A stretch of DNA of 58,708 nucleotides, taken from contig JAHJUE010000026.1 in assembly GCA_018829205.1 (NCBI GenBank), forward strand, positions 1 to 58,708. The letters are read 5' to 3'. The position numbers and the translations under genes were made by a program. Positions 1 to 12,242 of the stretch are shown piece after piece. Position 1 is the first letter of the stretch, and each line of letters opens with the position of its first letter. The notes beneath the pieces are model-generated. The model was not told where the DNA came from, did not search any database, and worked only from the letters and a program-made list of their open reading frames with translations. Origin of the DNA: Bacteroidota bacterium (GTDB lineage: Bacteria > Bacteroidota > Ignavibacteria > Ignavibacteriales > Melioribacteraceae).

Positions 1-726
1 GGAAAATATTATAACAGTATCTTTACAGATTTCGTAGGCAGCAGCGGCGCGATAACAATAGAAGATTTAGCCAGCGGCGAAGACAGCAGATCCAGATTAG
101 AAAACGGTGAGTTAATATTAAGCAACAACTACTTCTGGGGAATAGGCGCTTCAAATACCTTATCAAGCCAAGATTTTGTATTAACATATTTATCAGCTAA
201 TAATAATTTAACCGTTGATCCTGAAATTATAAGTATTTCAAGAGAGGCAAACGCAGGTTTAGATCCTAGACCTCATACATCCAGCCCGGCTGCAACTGCT
301 GCTACGGTTGTAAATGACCCATTTTTTAATAACGTTTCATATTTAGGCGCGTTTAATCCAGCCGATGGTATTTGGACTGAAAACTGGACAGCTCTTTCAA
401 AATACGGTTTTACTCCTTCAACTACGGTTGATGTAAATGAAGACCAAATGGTTGGAGTTCCAAGTAATTACTCTCTTGATCAAAATTATCCTAATCCATT
501 CAACCCTGCAACAACAATTAGATTTGCAGTTCCTGAAGCTGCAAATGTAAAATTAAGAGTATTTAATATTCTTGGTCAGCAGGTTGCGGAATTAATAAAT
601 GGTTTTAGAAACGCGGGAACTTACAACATTAATTGGAACGCGGAAAATGTTTCAAGCGGCGTTTATATTTACAGACTTGAAGCAGGATCAAACGTAATTA
701 CCAAAAAAATGACATTATTAAAGTAA
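1..726 (+). CDS. C-terminal part of a T9SS-secreted protein (5' partial)
   Basis: The frame is open from the first base, so the start lies outside the window; about 241 residues are visible. The last ~80 residues form a type IX secretion type A sorting domain: NYPNPFNPATTIRFAVP, then FNILGQQVAEL, and a closing KKMTLLK. In this family the domain directs export across the outer membrane and surface attachment. The preceding part (DPRPHTSSPAA... then WTALSKYGF) resembles a segment often found just before such domains, but I cannot name a catalytic function. Unlike the two other sorting domains in this window, this one has no palindromic insert after the FAVP motif. A terminator-like hairpin follows the stop. 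Confidence 0.85.
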   Translation, partial: GKYYNSIFTDFVGSSGAITIEDLASGEDSRSRLENGELILSNNYFWGIGASNTLSSQDFVLTYLSANNNLTVDPEIISISREANAGLDPRPHTSSPAATAATVVNDPFFNNVSYLGAFNPADGIWTENWTALSKYGFTPSTTVDVNEDQMVGVPSNYSLDQNYPNPFNPATTIRFAVPEAANVKLRVFNILGQQVAELINGFRNAGTYNINWNAENVSSGVYIYRLEAGSNVITKKMTLLK

Positions 727-749
727 AAATTTCTCTCCTTCCAGATCCC

Positions 750-783
750 AAAGGGGGCGTCTCAACGGCGCCCTTTTTATTTT
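750..783 (+). terminator. Rho-independent terminator
   Basis: AAAGGG pairs with CCCTTT around a G+C-rich loop, followed by TTTTTATTTT. It lies 24 nt after the stop of the secreted-protein gene. Confidence 0.7.
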
Positions 784-886
784 AAATATGAAATTATATC
801 TGATTTAGTGAATAAATAAAAGATATTTTTGCAAAATGATTTCCTATTTATTATATTCCTCAATTCATAAACTAACTTTTTAATAT

Positions 887-1828
887 ATGAAACTATTAAA
901 GCCTAAAAAATTGACAAAAGGTGATTTAATCGGAGTTATTTCTCCGGCTTCATCGCCTGATGATCTTGAAAGAATTGAAAAAAGCGTAAAATATTTTGAA
1001 AGTCTTGGTTATAAAGTCGCAGTCGGAAAAAATGTTGGGAAATATAGAGGATATTTGGCCGGAACCGATGATGAAAGATTGAATGATTTACACGATATGT
1101 TTAAGAATAAGGATGTAAAAGCAATAATTAATTTGCGAGGCGGATACGGAAGCGGTAGAATTTTAGATAAAATTAATTATAATCTTATCAAGAAAAACCC
1201 GAAAATATTTGTCGGATATAGTGACATTACCGCTCTTCATGCCGCTATTTATAAGAAAACCGGTCTTGTTACTTTTGCCGGTCCAATGGCTGCAGTTGAT
1301 TTTTATGACATTCCCAGCAGTTTTACTGAAGAGAATTTCTGGAAATTACTTACAAATAATAAAAAAATTGGTAAAATTGAAAACCCTAACGGTGAAAGTT
1401 TTTACACCCTGAATAAAGGCAGAAGCGAAGGAAGAATATTTCCCGCTAATTTAACCGTTCTTGTCACATTACTGGGAACCGAATATTTTCCCGATATGAA
1501 GGATATTATTTGGGTATTTGAAGATATAGACGAACCTCCTTATAGAATTGACAGAATGTTTAATCAATTGAGACTAAATAAGGTGTTTAAGTTCTCAAAA
1601 GGAATTATTCTTGGCAGATTTGTTAATTGTTACGAATCGGACAAAACGAAAAAAACTCTAACCCTTAATGAAGTAATAACTGATTATTTCAGCGAATTAA
1701 AAATTCCGGTGCTTTATAATATTAAACACGGACATATTCCCGATAATATTACCTTTCCGGTTGGATTAAAAACAAAGATTAATGCTTCGCGCGGTTTTAT
1801 TGAAATTGCTGACAATGCGGTTTCATAA
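887..1828 (+). CDS. LD-carboxypeptidase, peptidase family S66 (muramoyltetrapeptide carboxypeptidase/MccF-like)
   Basis: 313 residues, the usual length for family S66. The nucleophile motif VGYSDITALH gives Ser112. WVFEDIDEPPYRIDRM gives the catalytic Glu212, and HGHIPDNITFPVG gives the His of the Ser-Glu-His triad (about His283). Family members cleave the L,D-peptide bond in recycled cell-wall tetrapeptides; MccF relatives hydrolyse aminoacyl-nucleotide antibiotics, and the sequence alone does not separate the two. There is no signal peptide, so it is probably cytoplasmic. It appears to be a single-gene unit. Confidence 0.88.
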   Translation: MKLLKPKKLTKGDLIGVISPASSPDDLERIEKSVKYFESLGYKVAVGKNVGKYRGYLAGTDDERLNDLHDMFKNKDVKAIINLRGGYGSGRILDKINYNLIKKNPKIFVGYSDITALHAAIYKKTGLVTFAGPMAAVDFYDIPSSFTEENFWKLLTNNKKIGKIENPNGESFYTLNKGRSEGRIFPANLTVLVTLLGTEYFPDMKDIIWVFEDIDEPPYRIDRMFNQLRLNKVFKFSKGIILGRFVNCYESDKTKKTLTLNEVITDYFSELKIPVLYNIKHGHIPDNITFPVGLKTKINASRGFIEIADNAVS

Positions 1829-1846
1829 CATGTTTTGTTAAATTTC

Positions 1847-1881
1847 TTCTTTATTTTGTAATTTATTTGCAAAATAAAGAA
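1847..1881. repeat. A+T-rich inverted repeat downstream of the LD-carboxypeptidase gene
   Basis: TTCTTTATTTTG (1847-1858) and CAAAATAAAGAA (1870-1881) are perfect 12-nt inverted copies around an 11-nt loop. It probably marks a transcript end, but there is no clean T-run after it. Confidence 0.45.
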
Positions 1882-2016
1882 TAATAATTAAAAGCATTTC
1901 TCTTTTTTAAGAAATAACCCGCCTATTAAGATGCTTTCTTTCCGAATTCTATAAATATCCCGTTGGTATGTTTATTGTTCATTAGAATAGTTAGTAATTC
2001 TATTCGGAGATGTTTC

Positions 2017-3408
2017 ATGGAATTTATAAACGAAAATTATATCAATTCTCTGCTTGAAAATAAATATAAATCGGATGCTGTTCTCCAAAAAGATGCAATT
2101 ATAAAATCAAAAGAATGTAAGGGCCTTAATTTAGAAGAATGCTCAGCCTTGCTTAATATTGAAGATGATGTGCTTCTAAATGAATTGTTCCATACGGCAA
2201 AAGAAATAAAGGAAAAAATTTACGGCAACAGACTTGTAATGTTTGCGCCTCTTTATGTTACTAATCTATGCGTTAACAACTGTTTATATTGCGCTTTTAG
2301 GCGCGATAATAAAGAACTGAAAAGAAAAACATTAACAATTGATGAAATTAGAGAGGAAGCAGAATATTTAGTTTCGCAAGGCCATAAACGAATATTACTT
2401 GTTGCCGGAGAACACCCAAAAAAATCAAGTATGCAGTTTATTGGAGAAGCCGTTGCCGAAATTTATAAGGTTAATCACAACGGTAATAATATTAGAAGAA
2501 TAAACGTTAATTCGGCTCCGCAATCAGTTGATAATTTTAAGATTCTAAAAAGTTTCGGTATTGGTACATATCAATGTTTTCAGGAAACTTATCATTTTAA
2601 TTCTTACCACAAAATGCATCCGGACGGACCCAAACATGATTACGCTTGGAGATTATTTGCAATGGACCGTGCATTGCAGGCAGGTATTGACGATGTTGGA
2701 ATCGGAGCATTATTTGGTATAACAGATTATAAATTTGAAACTCTTGCCTTACTTAGCCATGCTTTTAACCTTGATGAAAAATGGGGAATTGGTCCTCATA
2801 CAATTTCTGTCCCTAGACTGGAACCGGCTATGAATGCGCCCGCGGCTCAAAAACCTCCTTTTGCGGTTGATGACAAATCATTTAAAAAATTGGTAGCTGT
2901 AATAAGACTTGCTGTTCCTTACACCGGAATTATTCTTTCAACTAGAGAAAGAGCGGAATTAAGAAGAGATCTATTCCAAGTAGGTATTTCACAAATTAGC
3001 GCCGGAAGCAGAACATCTCCCGGAGCTTATAAAGAATCTGCCGATAGCCTGGAGGAATTTGAGATGCAGCAGTTTCAATTAGGTGATCACAGAACACTGG
3101 ATGAAGTTGTAAACGACTGCTGTAATCTTGGGTATCTTCCAAGTTTTTGTACTGCATGTTACCGTTCGCAGAGAACCGGCGACAGGTTTATGGAACTTGC
3201 CAAAACAGGTACAATCGGAAAAATTTGCGTGCCTAATGCTTTAGCTACTTTTAAAGAATATTCAATGGATTACGCAAGTGAAGAAACTAAAAAATCAGCT
3301 GATCTTATGATTCAAAATGAATTAAATAAACAAACTGAAGAATCCCGGAATAGAATTAATAAAATTGTTGACAGGGTAGCCAATGGAGAAAGAGATATTT
3401 TCTTTTAA
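2017..3408 (+). CDS. hydG: [FeFe]-hydrogenase H-cluster radical SAM maturase HydG
   Basis: HydG cleaves tyrosine to supply CO and cyanide on iron for the H-cluster. From this start the protein is 463 residues. The radical-SAM motif CVNNCLYC gives Cys85/89/92 (CX3CX2C). The C-terminal auxiliary-cluster motif is CTAC...C with exactly 22 residues between the second and third Cys (378, 381, 404). That CX2CX22C arrangement separates HydG from its relative ThiH. An in-frame ATG at 1963 would add 18 hydrophobic residues, but the ATG at 2017 has CGGAGA about 7 nt upstream and begins the conserved part. hydE follows after 4 nt. No HydF or hydrogenase subunit is in the window. Confidence 0.95.
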   Translation: MEFINENYINSLLENKYKSDAVLQKDAIIKSKECKGLNLEECSALLNIEDDVLLNELFHTAKEIKEKIYGNRLVMFAPLYVTNLCVNNCLYCAFRRDNKELKRKTLTIDEIREEAEYLVSQGHKRILLVAGEHPKKSSMQFIGEAVAEIYKVNHNGNNIRRINVNSAPQSVDNFKILKSFGIGTYQCFQETYHFNSYHKMHPDGPKHDYAWRLFAMDRALQAGIDDVGIGALFGITDYKFETLALLSHAFNLDEKWGIGPHTISVPRLEPAMNAPAAQKPPFAVDDKSFKKLVAVIRLAVPYTGIILSTRERAELRRDLFQVGISQISAGSRTSPGAYKESADSLEEFEMQQFQLGDHRTLDEVVNDCCNLGYLPSFCTACYRSQRTGDRFMELAKTGTIGKICVPNALATFKEYSMDYASEETKKSADLMIQNELNKQTEESRNRINKIVDRVANGERDIFF

Positions 3409-3412
3409 ATAA

Positions 3413-4459
3413 ATGAGCTTAAATTTAATTCAAATATTAAATCAGGAAAATTTCACGCGCGATGAAATTATATTTTTATTGAATCTTCAAAAAGAAGAAG
3501 AAATAAAACAATTGTTTGTCAAAGCCGATGAAATAAGAAAAATATACTGCGGCGATGAAGTCCATTTGCGCGGAGTAATTGAATTCTCAAATTACTGCGA
3601 TGAAAATTGTATGTACTGCGGTTTAAGGGATGATAATTTTTCAATTTCGCGTTATAGAATGTCGCCTGAAGAAATAATTGAAACCGCAAAATTGATTTCA
3701 AATGTTGGAATTAAAACTGTTGTTCTTCAATCAGGTGAAGACGGATATTTTGATACGGATATGATCGCTTATGTTATTTATACAATAAAACAGAATTCAG
3801 ATGTTGCAGTAACTTTAAGTCTGGGGGATAGAGGATTCGAAGAATACAGAAATTGGAAAATAGCCGGAGCGGATAGGTATTTATTAAAACATGAAACCGC
3901 GAATCCAAGGTTATATTCAATTTATCATAACGGTGAACATCTTGACGATAGAGTTGGACATTTAAGGTATTTAAAAAGTTTGGGGTATCAGATAGGATCC
4001 GGCAATTTAATTGGTTTGCCAAGTCAGACAATCCCGGATTTAGCCGATGATATTTTATTAATGCATGAACTTGGAGTTAATATGGCGGCTGTTGGTCCTT
4101 TTATTCCTTCACCTTTTACACCATATCAAAACAGGAAACACGGCAGCGTAGAATTAACTCTTAAAACAATGGCCGTAACCAGGATATTATTAAAAGATGT
4201 GCATATACCCGCGACTACCGCGCTCGATTCTTTGGATAATTTCGGAAGAGAAAAAGGATTAAATTGCGGCGCTAATGTTGTAATGCCTAACTTTACTCCG
4301 CACCCGTACAGAGAGAATTATACAATTTATTCGAATAAAAGAGGGATAAATGATGATCCCGAACTCGTTCATAAAAGTATTTTAAATAGAATTCAATCAA
4401 TTGGCAGAAAAATTTCCCACACCCGCGGCGACTCCCCAAAATTAAATATTAATATTTAG
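3413..4459 (+). CDS. hydE: [FeFe]-hydrogenase H-cluster radical SAM maturase HydE
   Basis: 348 residues. The radical-SAM triad is in YCDENCMYCGLRDDN (Cys62/66/69), and PFIPSPFTPY and the NVVMPNFTP segment are typical of HydE. HydE acts with HydG and HydF in assembling the diiron subcluster of [FeFe] hydrogenase. The gene starts 4 nt after the hydG stop, so the two are almost certainly cotranscribed. A purine-rich stretch (GGAGAAAGAG) in the end of hydG lies about 18 nt upstream, rather far for a ribosome site, so translational coupling is likely. Confidence 0.95.
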   Translation: MSLNLIQILNQENFTRDEIIFLLNLQKEEEIKQLFVKADEIRKIYCGDEVHLRGVIEFSNYCDENCMYCGLRDDNFSISRYRMSPEEIIETAKLISNVGIKTVVLQSGEDGYFDTDMIAYVIYTIKQNSDVAVTLSLGDRGFEEYRNWKIAGADRYLLKHETANPRLYSIYHNGEHLDDRVGHLRYLKSLGYQIGSGNLIGLPSQTIPDLADDILLMHELGVNMAAVGPFIPSPFTPYQNRKHGSVELTLKTMAVTRILLKDVHIPATTALDSLDNFGREKGLNCGANVVMPNFTPHPYRENYTIYSNKRGINDDPELVHKSILNRIQSIGRKISHTRGDSPKLNINI

Positions 4460-4585
4460 GCAAAATAAGCCCCTTTATCTTAATTTATAATATTCTTGCT
4501 ATTAGGATTTGTTCGAAATATTTTAGATGTTATATTTACGTCTCAAAATAAATAATAAGTTTTAGCAAATAATATTGGAGATTTT

Positions 4586-5101
4586 ATGAGAATTGCAGTA
4601 CGTTCTCTGGTTTTACTGACAGCTGTAATTTTAATTAATAATTGTACAGGTAAAAATGCTCAGGAATATTTCGATTCCGGATTGGCAAATATAAAAAACA
4701 GTAAATATGAAGAAGCGTTAAAGGATTTTGAATTTATTATAAACGAATATCCTGATAATGAACTAGCTTTAAATGCGTACTTTGAAATGGGTAAAATATT
4801 TCACGGAAAACTGATTAAATCTTATTCAAGCAACGAATCTTCCGAACAAGCCGTTGAATATTATAAAATAGTAGCTGAAAAATATTCATCATCGCCTTTG
4901 GCTCCTAACGCGCTTTTTATGGTCGGATTTATACAGGCAAACGAATTAAGCCAGCTGGGAAAAGCAAAAGAAACTTACAGCAAATTCCTTGAAAAATATC
5001 CTGACAGCGAATTAGCAAATTCTGCTCAAGCCGAACTTGATAATCTGGGCGTTCCCGCCGAAGAAATATTAATGAAAAAACTGCGAGAAGAACAAAATTG
5101 A
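4586..5101 (+). CDS. Lipoprotein with tetratricopeptide-like repeats (YbgF/BamD-like)
   Basis: 171 residues with a lipoprotein signal peptide: hydrophobic segment then LINNC, giving a lipid-modified Cys20. The rest is TPR-like: YFDSGLANIKNSKYEEALKD, YKIVAEKYSSSPLAPNALFM and YSKFLEKYPDSELANSAQAE, spaced about as in YbgF, BamD and the gliding-related TPR proteins. It is probably anchored in the envelope as a scaffold. The stop overlaps the TTG start of the next gene by 4 nt (TTGA), so the two are translationally coupled. The exact function is unknown. Confidence 0.75.
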   Translation: MRIAVRSLVLLTAVILINNCTGKNAQEYFDSGLANIKNSKYEEALKDFEFIINEYPDNELALNAYFEMGKIFHGKLIKSYSSNESSEQAVEYYKIVAEKYSSSPLAPNALFMVGFIQANELSQLGKAKETYSKFLEKYPDSELANSAQAELDNLGVPAEEILMKKLREEQN

Positions 5102-6006
5102 ACGGACACAATCAAGATTATAAAAAATTTCTTGAGCCATCGGTTGTTTCAAAATTAAATTCTATTGAGCTTAAAGCTAGAATGGTTGTTGAAGGTTTTA
5201 TGGTGGGACTTCATAAAAGTCCCTACCATGGCTTCAGTGTTGAATTCAGTCAGCACCGCTCCTATCAGCAGGGTGATCCGATTAAAGATATTGATTGGAA
5301 AGTGTACGCGCGCCGCGAACGTTTTTACATTAAACAATACGAAGAGGAAACTAACTTAATCTGTAATATTGTTGTCGATGTAAGCAAGTCTATGGATTAT
5401 AAACACGATGCTTCAATTACCAAACTTGAATACTCAAACATACTGGCCGCAAGCCTTATTTATTTAATGCTTCATCAGCAGGATTCGGTAGGCCTAACCT
5501 TATATTCCGATAAAATAGAAAGTTATATGAATCCGAAATCATCAAGGGTTTATTTGAATACACTATTAAAATCATTGGCGAATGTAAAACCTTCTAACCA
5601 GACTAGAACTTCGGAATGTTTAAAATCTGTTGTTGATAAAATAAAGAGGAAAGGACTTGTAATAATTATCTCCGATTTTTTCGACGATCCTGAATCGGTG
5701 CTTTCGGCATTAAAAAAATTTCATTATAAAAAAAATGAGGTAATTGTATTCCAAGTTCTGGACCCGGTCGAAAAAAGTTTTGCTTTCAGCAATGACGCGG
5801 TATTTGTGGACTCAGAAACAAAGGAAGAAATTACAAGCCAGCCTTATCAAATTCAAAAAGCATATCAGCAGTCAATGGAAGATTTTTTAAACAAAATCAA
5901 AAACGAATGCCTGCGTTTCGGTATCGAATATAATTTAATTGATACAAATACCCCTTTCGATAAAGCCCTTTTCAGTTATTTCAAAAAAAGAAGCAGGTTA
6001 AATTAG
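5098..6006 (+). CDS. DUF58 domain-containing protein
   Basis: 302 residues beginning with TTG, which overlaps the upstream stop as TTGA; GAGAAG lies about 7 nt before it. The family signature is clear: QGDPIKDIDWKVYARR, then a von Willebrand A-like fold starting IVVDVSKSMDY, with a MIDAS-like DxSxS. DUF58 proteins usually travel with MoxR-type AAA+ ATPases and Bat/vWA membrane proteins. Here the partner is the TPR lipoprotein, and no MoxR gene is adjacent. No membrane segment is seen, so it is likely cytoplasmic. Confidence 0.88.
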   Translation: MNGHNQDYKKFLEPSVVSKLNSIELKARMVVEGFMVGLHKSPYHGFSVEFSQHRSYQQGDPIKDIDWKVYARRERFYIKQYEEETNLICNIVVDVSKSMDYKHDASITKLEYSNILAASLIYLMLHQQDSVGLTLYSDKIESYMNPKSSRVYLNTLLKSLANVKPSNQTRTSECLKSVVDKIKRKGLVIIISDFFDDPESVLSALKKFHYKKNEVIVFQVLDPVEKSFAFSNDAVFVDSETKEEITSQPYQIQKAYQQSMEDFLNKIKNECLRFGIEYNLIDTNTPFDKALFSYFKKRSRLN

Positions 6007-6085
6007 AGTTTTACGATGACCTACTAGAATTATGGTACTCGAAGGTTACTATTAAATCTATTTAAAAAAATTAGGACTAATAGTT

Positions 6086-7393
6086 GTGAGAAAATATATA
6101 ATCGGTATATCTATTTTTATTCTACTAAAAAGTTTTACAATCGCACAGCAAACAGAATGGAAAATTTACAATACGATAAATTCGGATTTGCCGGACAATC
6201 AAATTCAGTCAATCTATATTGATCAAGATAATGTTAAATGGCTCGGAACCGCATCAGGTTTAGTCCGTTTTGACGGTGATAAATGGGATGTTTATGACAC
6301 GTCAAATACAACAATTCCGTCATCTTATATAACCGACGTTGAGACAGACGGCAAAGGCGGGATATGGATTGGAACGGGTGCCGGACTTGTTCACTACACA
6401 GAAGATGAATGGAATGTTTATAATACTGAAAACAGTGTCTTAAAATCCAATGGAATTATTAATATTTCTTTTAGTGAAACCGAAGGAAATTTTTTCTCAA
6501 CCGATTTAGGTTTTGTGAAATATAAAAACGGTGAATTTAATTTATACGACGGCAATACATCAGGTTTGGGAATTGATTTTATACAAACTGTTGCTGTTGA
6601 TTTGAACGGTGATTATTGGGTCGGTACATTTGACAATGATAATTTCAGAGGAATACTATGGAATTATGACGGAATCAATTGGACAAATACGAAACTTTCA
6701 GATCATGGATTATTCTCAAGTTTCCCAGAAGCGTTAAAAGTTGACTTAAATAATATCTTGTGGCTTGGTACAAAAGGTACAAACGGCGGAGCAGTTGTTA
6801 AAATTGAAAATGGTAAATGGAATGTTTATGATAAATTGAACAGCGGTTTCACTGGAGGCGGAGTTGGGGCAATTACAATAGAAGGGTCTAATAAATGGAT
6901 TGCTACCGGAGACGGATTAATTTTATTCGACGGAAATAATTGGACAGAATTTAAAACTAATAATTCAGAATTACCTGATGATTTTGTATCCGATGTTGCA
7001 ATAGATAAAAACGGCAATAAATGGATTACAACAATCTCCGGCGGGTTAGCTGTTTTCAACGAAGGCGGAATTACTTCTGTTGAAAAGGATAATCCCAATA
7101 TCTTGAATGAATTTGTTCTATATAACAATTACCCGAATCCGTTTAATCCAACTACAACAATTTCATTCACTGTGCCAAATGTAGTGGAGGCATTTAATGA
7201 GTCCACTACTAATGTTGTACTAAAAGTATATGATATTCTCGGAAATGAAATTGAAATATTAGTCAACGAACATAAACCGCCGGGAAATTATAAAATAAAT
7301 TTTGACGGAAGCAGTTTAAGCAGCGGAGTTTATTATTATCAATTTTTTTGCTGCTCAAAAATAATTACTAAGAAAATGGTTCTTTTGAAATAA
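6086..7393 (+). CDS. Secreted two-component-regulator-type propeller protein with T9SS sorting domain
   Basis: 435 residues starting with GTG (AGGAC 8-10 nt upstream) and a signal peptide (ISIFILLKSFTIAQQ). About seven propeller repeats of the form 'D.....W.GT..GL..F.G..W..Y' follow, for example DNVKWLGTASGLVRFDG and GGIWIGTGAGLVHY; these are the reg_prop repeats found in hybrid sensors and in secreted proteins. The C-terminus is a T9SS sorting domain (NNYPNPFNPTTTISFTVP ... KKMVLLK). It carries an extra segment of about 8 residues encoded by a palindrome at 7181-7209. It probably sits on the cell surface; its ligand is unknown. Confidence 0.85.
   Translation: MRKYIIGISIFILLKSFTIAQQTEWKIYNTINSDLPDNQIQSIYIDQDNVKWLGTASGLVRFDGDKWDVYDTSNTTIPSSYITDVETDGKGGIWIGTGAGLVHYTEDEWNVYNTENSVLKSNGIINISFSETEGNFFSTDLGFVKYKNGEFNLYDGNTSGLGIDFIQTVAVDLNGDYWVGTFDNDNFRGILWNYDGINWTNTKLSDHGLFSSFPEALKVDLNNILWLGTKGTNGGAVVKIENGKWNVYDKLNSGFTGGGVGAITIEGSNKWIATGDGLILFDGNNWTEFKTNNSELPDDFVSDVAIDKNGNKWITTISGGLAVFNEGGITSVEKDNPNILNEFVLYNNYPNPFNPTTTISFTVPNVVEAFNESTTNVVLKVYDILGNEIEILVNEHKPPGNYKINFDGSSLSSGVYYYQFFCCSKIITKKMVLLK
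7181..7209. repeat. 29-nt imperfect palindrome inside a T9SS sorting-domain coding region
   Basis: GTAGTGGA (7181-7188) pairs with TCCACTAC (7202-7209). Within the loop CATT (7191-7194) pairs with AATG (7196-7199), giving 12 of 14 possible pairs about a central base. It is in frame and begins at the GTA codon directly after the 'VPN' codons. A sister element of equal length starts at the same codon in the gene at 25997-27916. Confidence 0.75.
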
Positions 7394-7402
7394 TGAAATT
7401 TA

Positions 7403-8746
7403 TTAGTTCAAGATTTCTTTAAGATATTTTTCCGCTTTTTCTTCCGCATCTTTTTCACTTTCGGCTTCAACTATACATCTAATAATAGGTTCGGTATTTG
7501 ATTTGCGGAAATGCACCCAGTGATCTTCAAAATCAATTCGCAAACCGTCGTCTGTATTTATTTTTTCATTTGAGTATTTTGTTTTAAGAATTTCCAGAAT
7601 TTCATCCGCGTTATTTCCAATTTCTATTTTTTTCTTCGCGATAAAATATTGGGGGAGAGAATTCTTAAATTCACTTAAAGTCCCTCCGAATTCTAAAAGC
7701 TGCTGTAAGGTTAATACCGTTCCAACAAGAGCGTCTCTTCCGAAATGTAGAGCTGGATAAATAACCCCGCCGCTCCCTTCGCCGCCAATTATTGCGTTTA
7801 CTTCTTTCATTTTTAATACAACATTAGCTTCGCCGACAGGCGAGCGGAAAACTTTACAACCGTACCCTGCCGCAACATCTTCAACCGAGCGCGATGTTGA
7901 AAGGTTGACAACTACATTTCTTTTCACTTTTGAGAGCACAAAATTTACGGCGAGCGTAATTGTGTTTTCTTCACCAAACGGCTCGCCTTTATCTGTTATT
8001 AAAACCAGTCTGTCAACATCGGGATCGACTACAATTCCCAAATCACATTTGTTTTCTTTTACTGCTTTCATTGTTTCGTTTAAGTTTTCAGGTATGGGTT
8101 CGGGCAGACGGGGAAAAACCCCGGTTTTTTCACAATTAATTTTTACAACTTCACATCCTAATTTTTCCAAAAACTCGGGCATTACATAAGAGCCCGCTCC
8201 GTTAACACAATCAAGCAGAACTTTAAATTTTCTTTTCCGGATCGCTTCAACATTTATATGTTTTAAAGCAAGCACATCTTTTAAATGATTCTTCAATCCT
8301 TCATCATATTTTGTAAGTGTCCCTAATTTATTCCAAGGTTTATAATTTGTTTGAGCGTTTTCAAGATTTGCCAGCATTTGTTTGTTCTGTTCGGGAGTCA
8401 TAAACTCGCCTTCGGAATTCAGAAGTTTTAAAGCATTCCATTCATTCGGATTGTGGCTCGCGGAAATTTGAATTCCGCCGGCCGCTTTTAACTTTTTTAC
8501 ATTATAGAGCACAGTTGGAGTTGGACAAATGCCGATATCTATTACATCATTTCCTTTTGCAAGAAGCGTTCCGGTTAAAACATTTTTTACCATTTCGCCT
8601 GAAATACGGCCGTCGCTGCCAACCACAATTTTACCGCTTCCGCAAAAGTCGGCGTATGCGGACGCGTATTTTGTAATCCTGTGCGGATCAAGTCCGTCAC
8701 CAACTATTCCTCTTATTCCGGATACGCTTACCATTAATGTCGGCAT
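7403..8746 (-). CDS. glmM: Phosphoglucosamine mutase / phosphomannomutase family protein
   Basis: 447 residues of the alpha-D-phosphohexomutase family. MVSVSGIRGIVGDGL is the N-terminal signature, ISASHNPNEWNALK holds the phosphoserine, DPDVDRLVLI is the metal-binding loop, GEGSGGVIYP is the sugar-binding loop and RKSNTEPIIR is the phosphate-binding loop. The SGIRGIVG start and GEGSGG loop resemble the archaeal-type GlmM group more than E. coli GlmM. The likely role is glucosamine-6-P to glucosamine-1-P for UDP-GlcNAc, but phosphomannomutase or phosphoglucomutase activity cannot be excluded. GGAGAA lies 6 nt before the ATG. It is convergent with the upstream propeller gene. Confidence 0.85.
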   Translation of the reverse strand: MPTLMVSVSGIRGIVGDGLDPHRITKYASAYADFCGSGKIVVGSDGRISGEMVKNVLTGTLLAKGNDVIDIGICPTPTVLYNVKKLKAAGGIQISASHNPNEWNALKLLNSEGEFMTPEQNKQMLANLENAQTNYKPWNKLGTLTKYDEGLKNHLKDVLALKHINVEAIRKRKFKVLLDCVNGAGSYVMPEFLEKLGCEVVKINCEKTGVFPRLPEPIPENLNETMKAVKENKCDLGIVVDPDVDRLVLITDKGEPFGEENTITLAVNFVLSKVKRNVVVNLSTSRSVEDVAAGYGCKVFRSPVGEANVVLKMKEVNAIIGGEGSGGVIYPALHFGRDALVGTVLTLQQLLEFGGTLSEFKNSLPQYFIAKKKIEIGNNADEILEILKTKYSNEKINTDDGLRIDFEDHWVHFRKSNTEPIIRCIVEAESEKDAEEKAEKYLKEILN

Positions 8747-8957
8747 AATTTCTCCATAATTTGATTTTACTAATTATAAAATAACATAATTGATAAATAT
8801 TTGTTATACATTTCTAATCTTCTTTGTGGGTATTTCAATTTGTTATAAATCGGTGTGAAAAATGTATCAGTACTTCCGCCTTTTGTATAAGTCCATATAG
8901 ACATGTTTAAATATATTTGTACAGTAAGTTTTTATTGTAAAAAAAATAAAAGGATAA

Positions 8958-9941
<984 letters not shown>

Positions 9942-10068
9942 ATTTAAATAACATGAAAATAAGTAAGCTTATAAAAATTGTGCGTATACTCTTGAAGAAG
10001 TCGAACAAATAGGAATTGTAAATAGAACAAACAAATAAGTTAAATTAAGTAAATGAACGGAGTATGAA

Positions 10069-11274
<1,206 letters not shown>

Positions 11275-11300
11275 ATAAATAGAGTACACAATCTCACTAA

Positions 11301-12170
<870 letters not shown>

Positions 12171-12242
12171 CTACAATTTTGTTCAATTGAGTTGAGAAAA
12201 ATAAGAGTTAAAAATAGTTAATTATTTTAAGGCAATAAATTT

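Noticed and set aside
1963-2016. Longer HydG with an 18-residue hydrophobic N-terminus
   Set aside because: The ATG at 2017 has a good ribosome site and starts the conserved part; HydG is a cytoplasmic enzyme.
2017-3408. ThiH (thiamine synthesis tyrosine lyase) instead of HydG
   Set aside because: The C-terminal CX2CX22C cluster motif and the adjacent hydE identify HydG.
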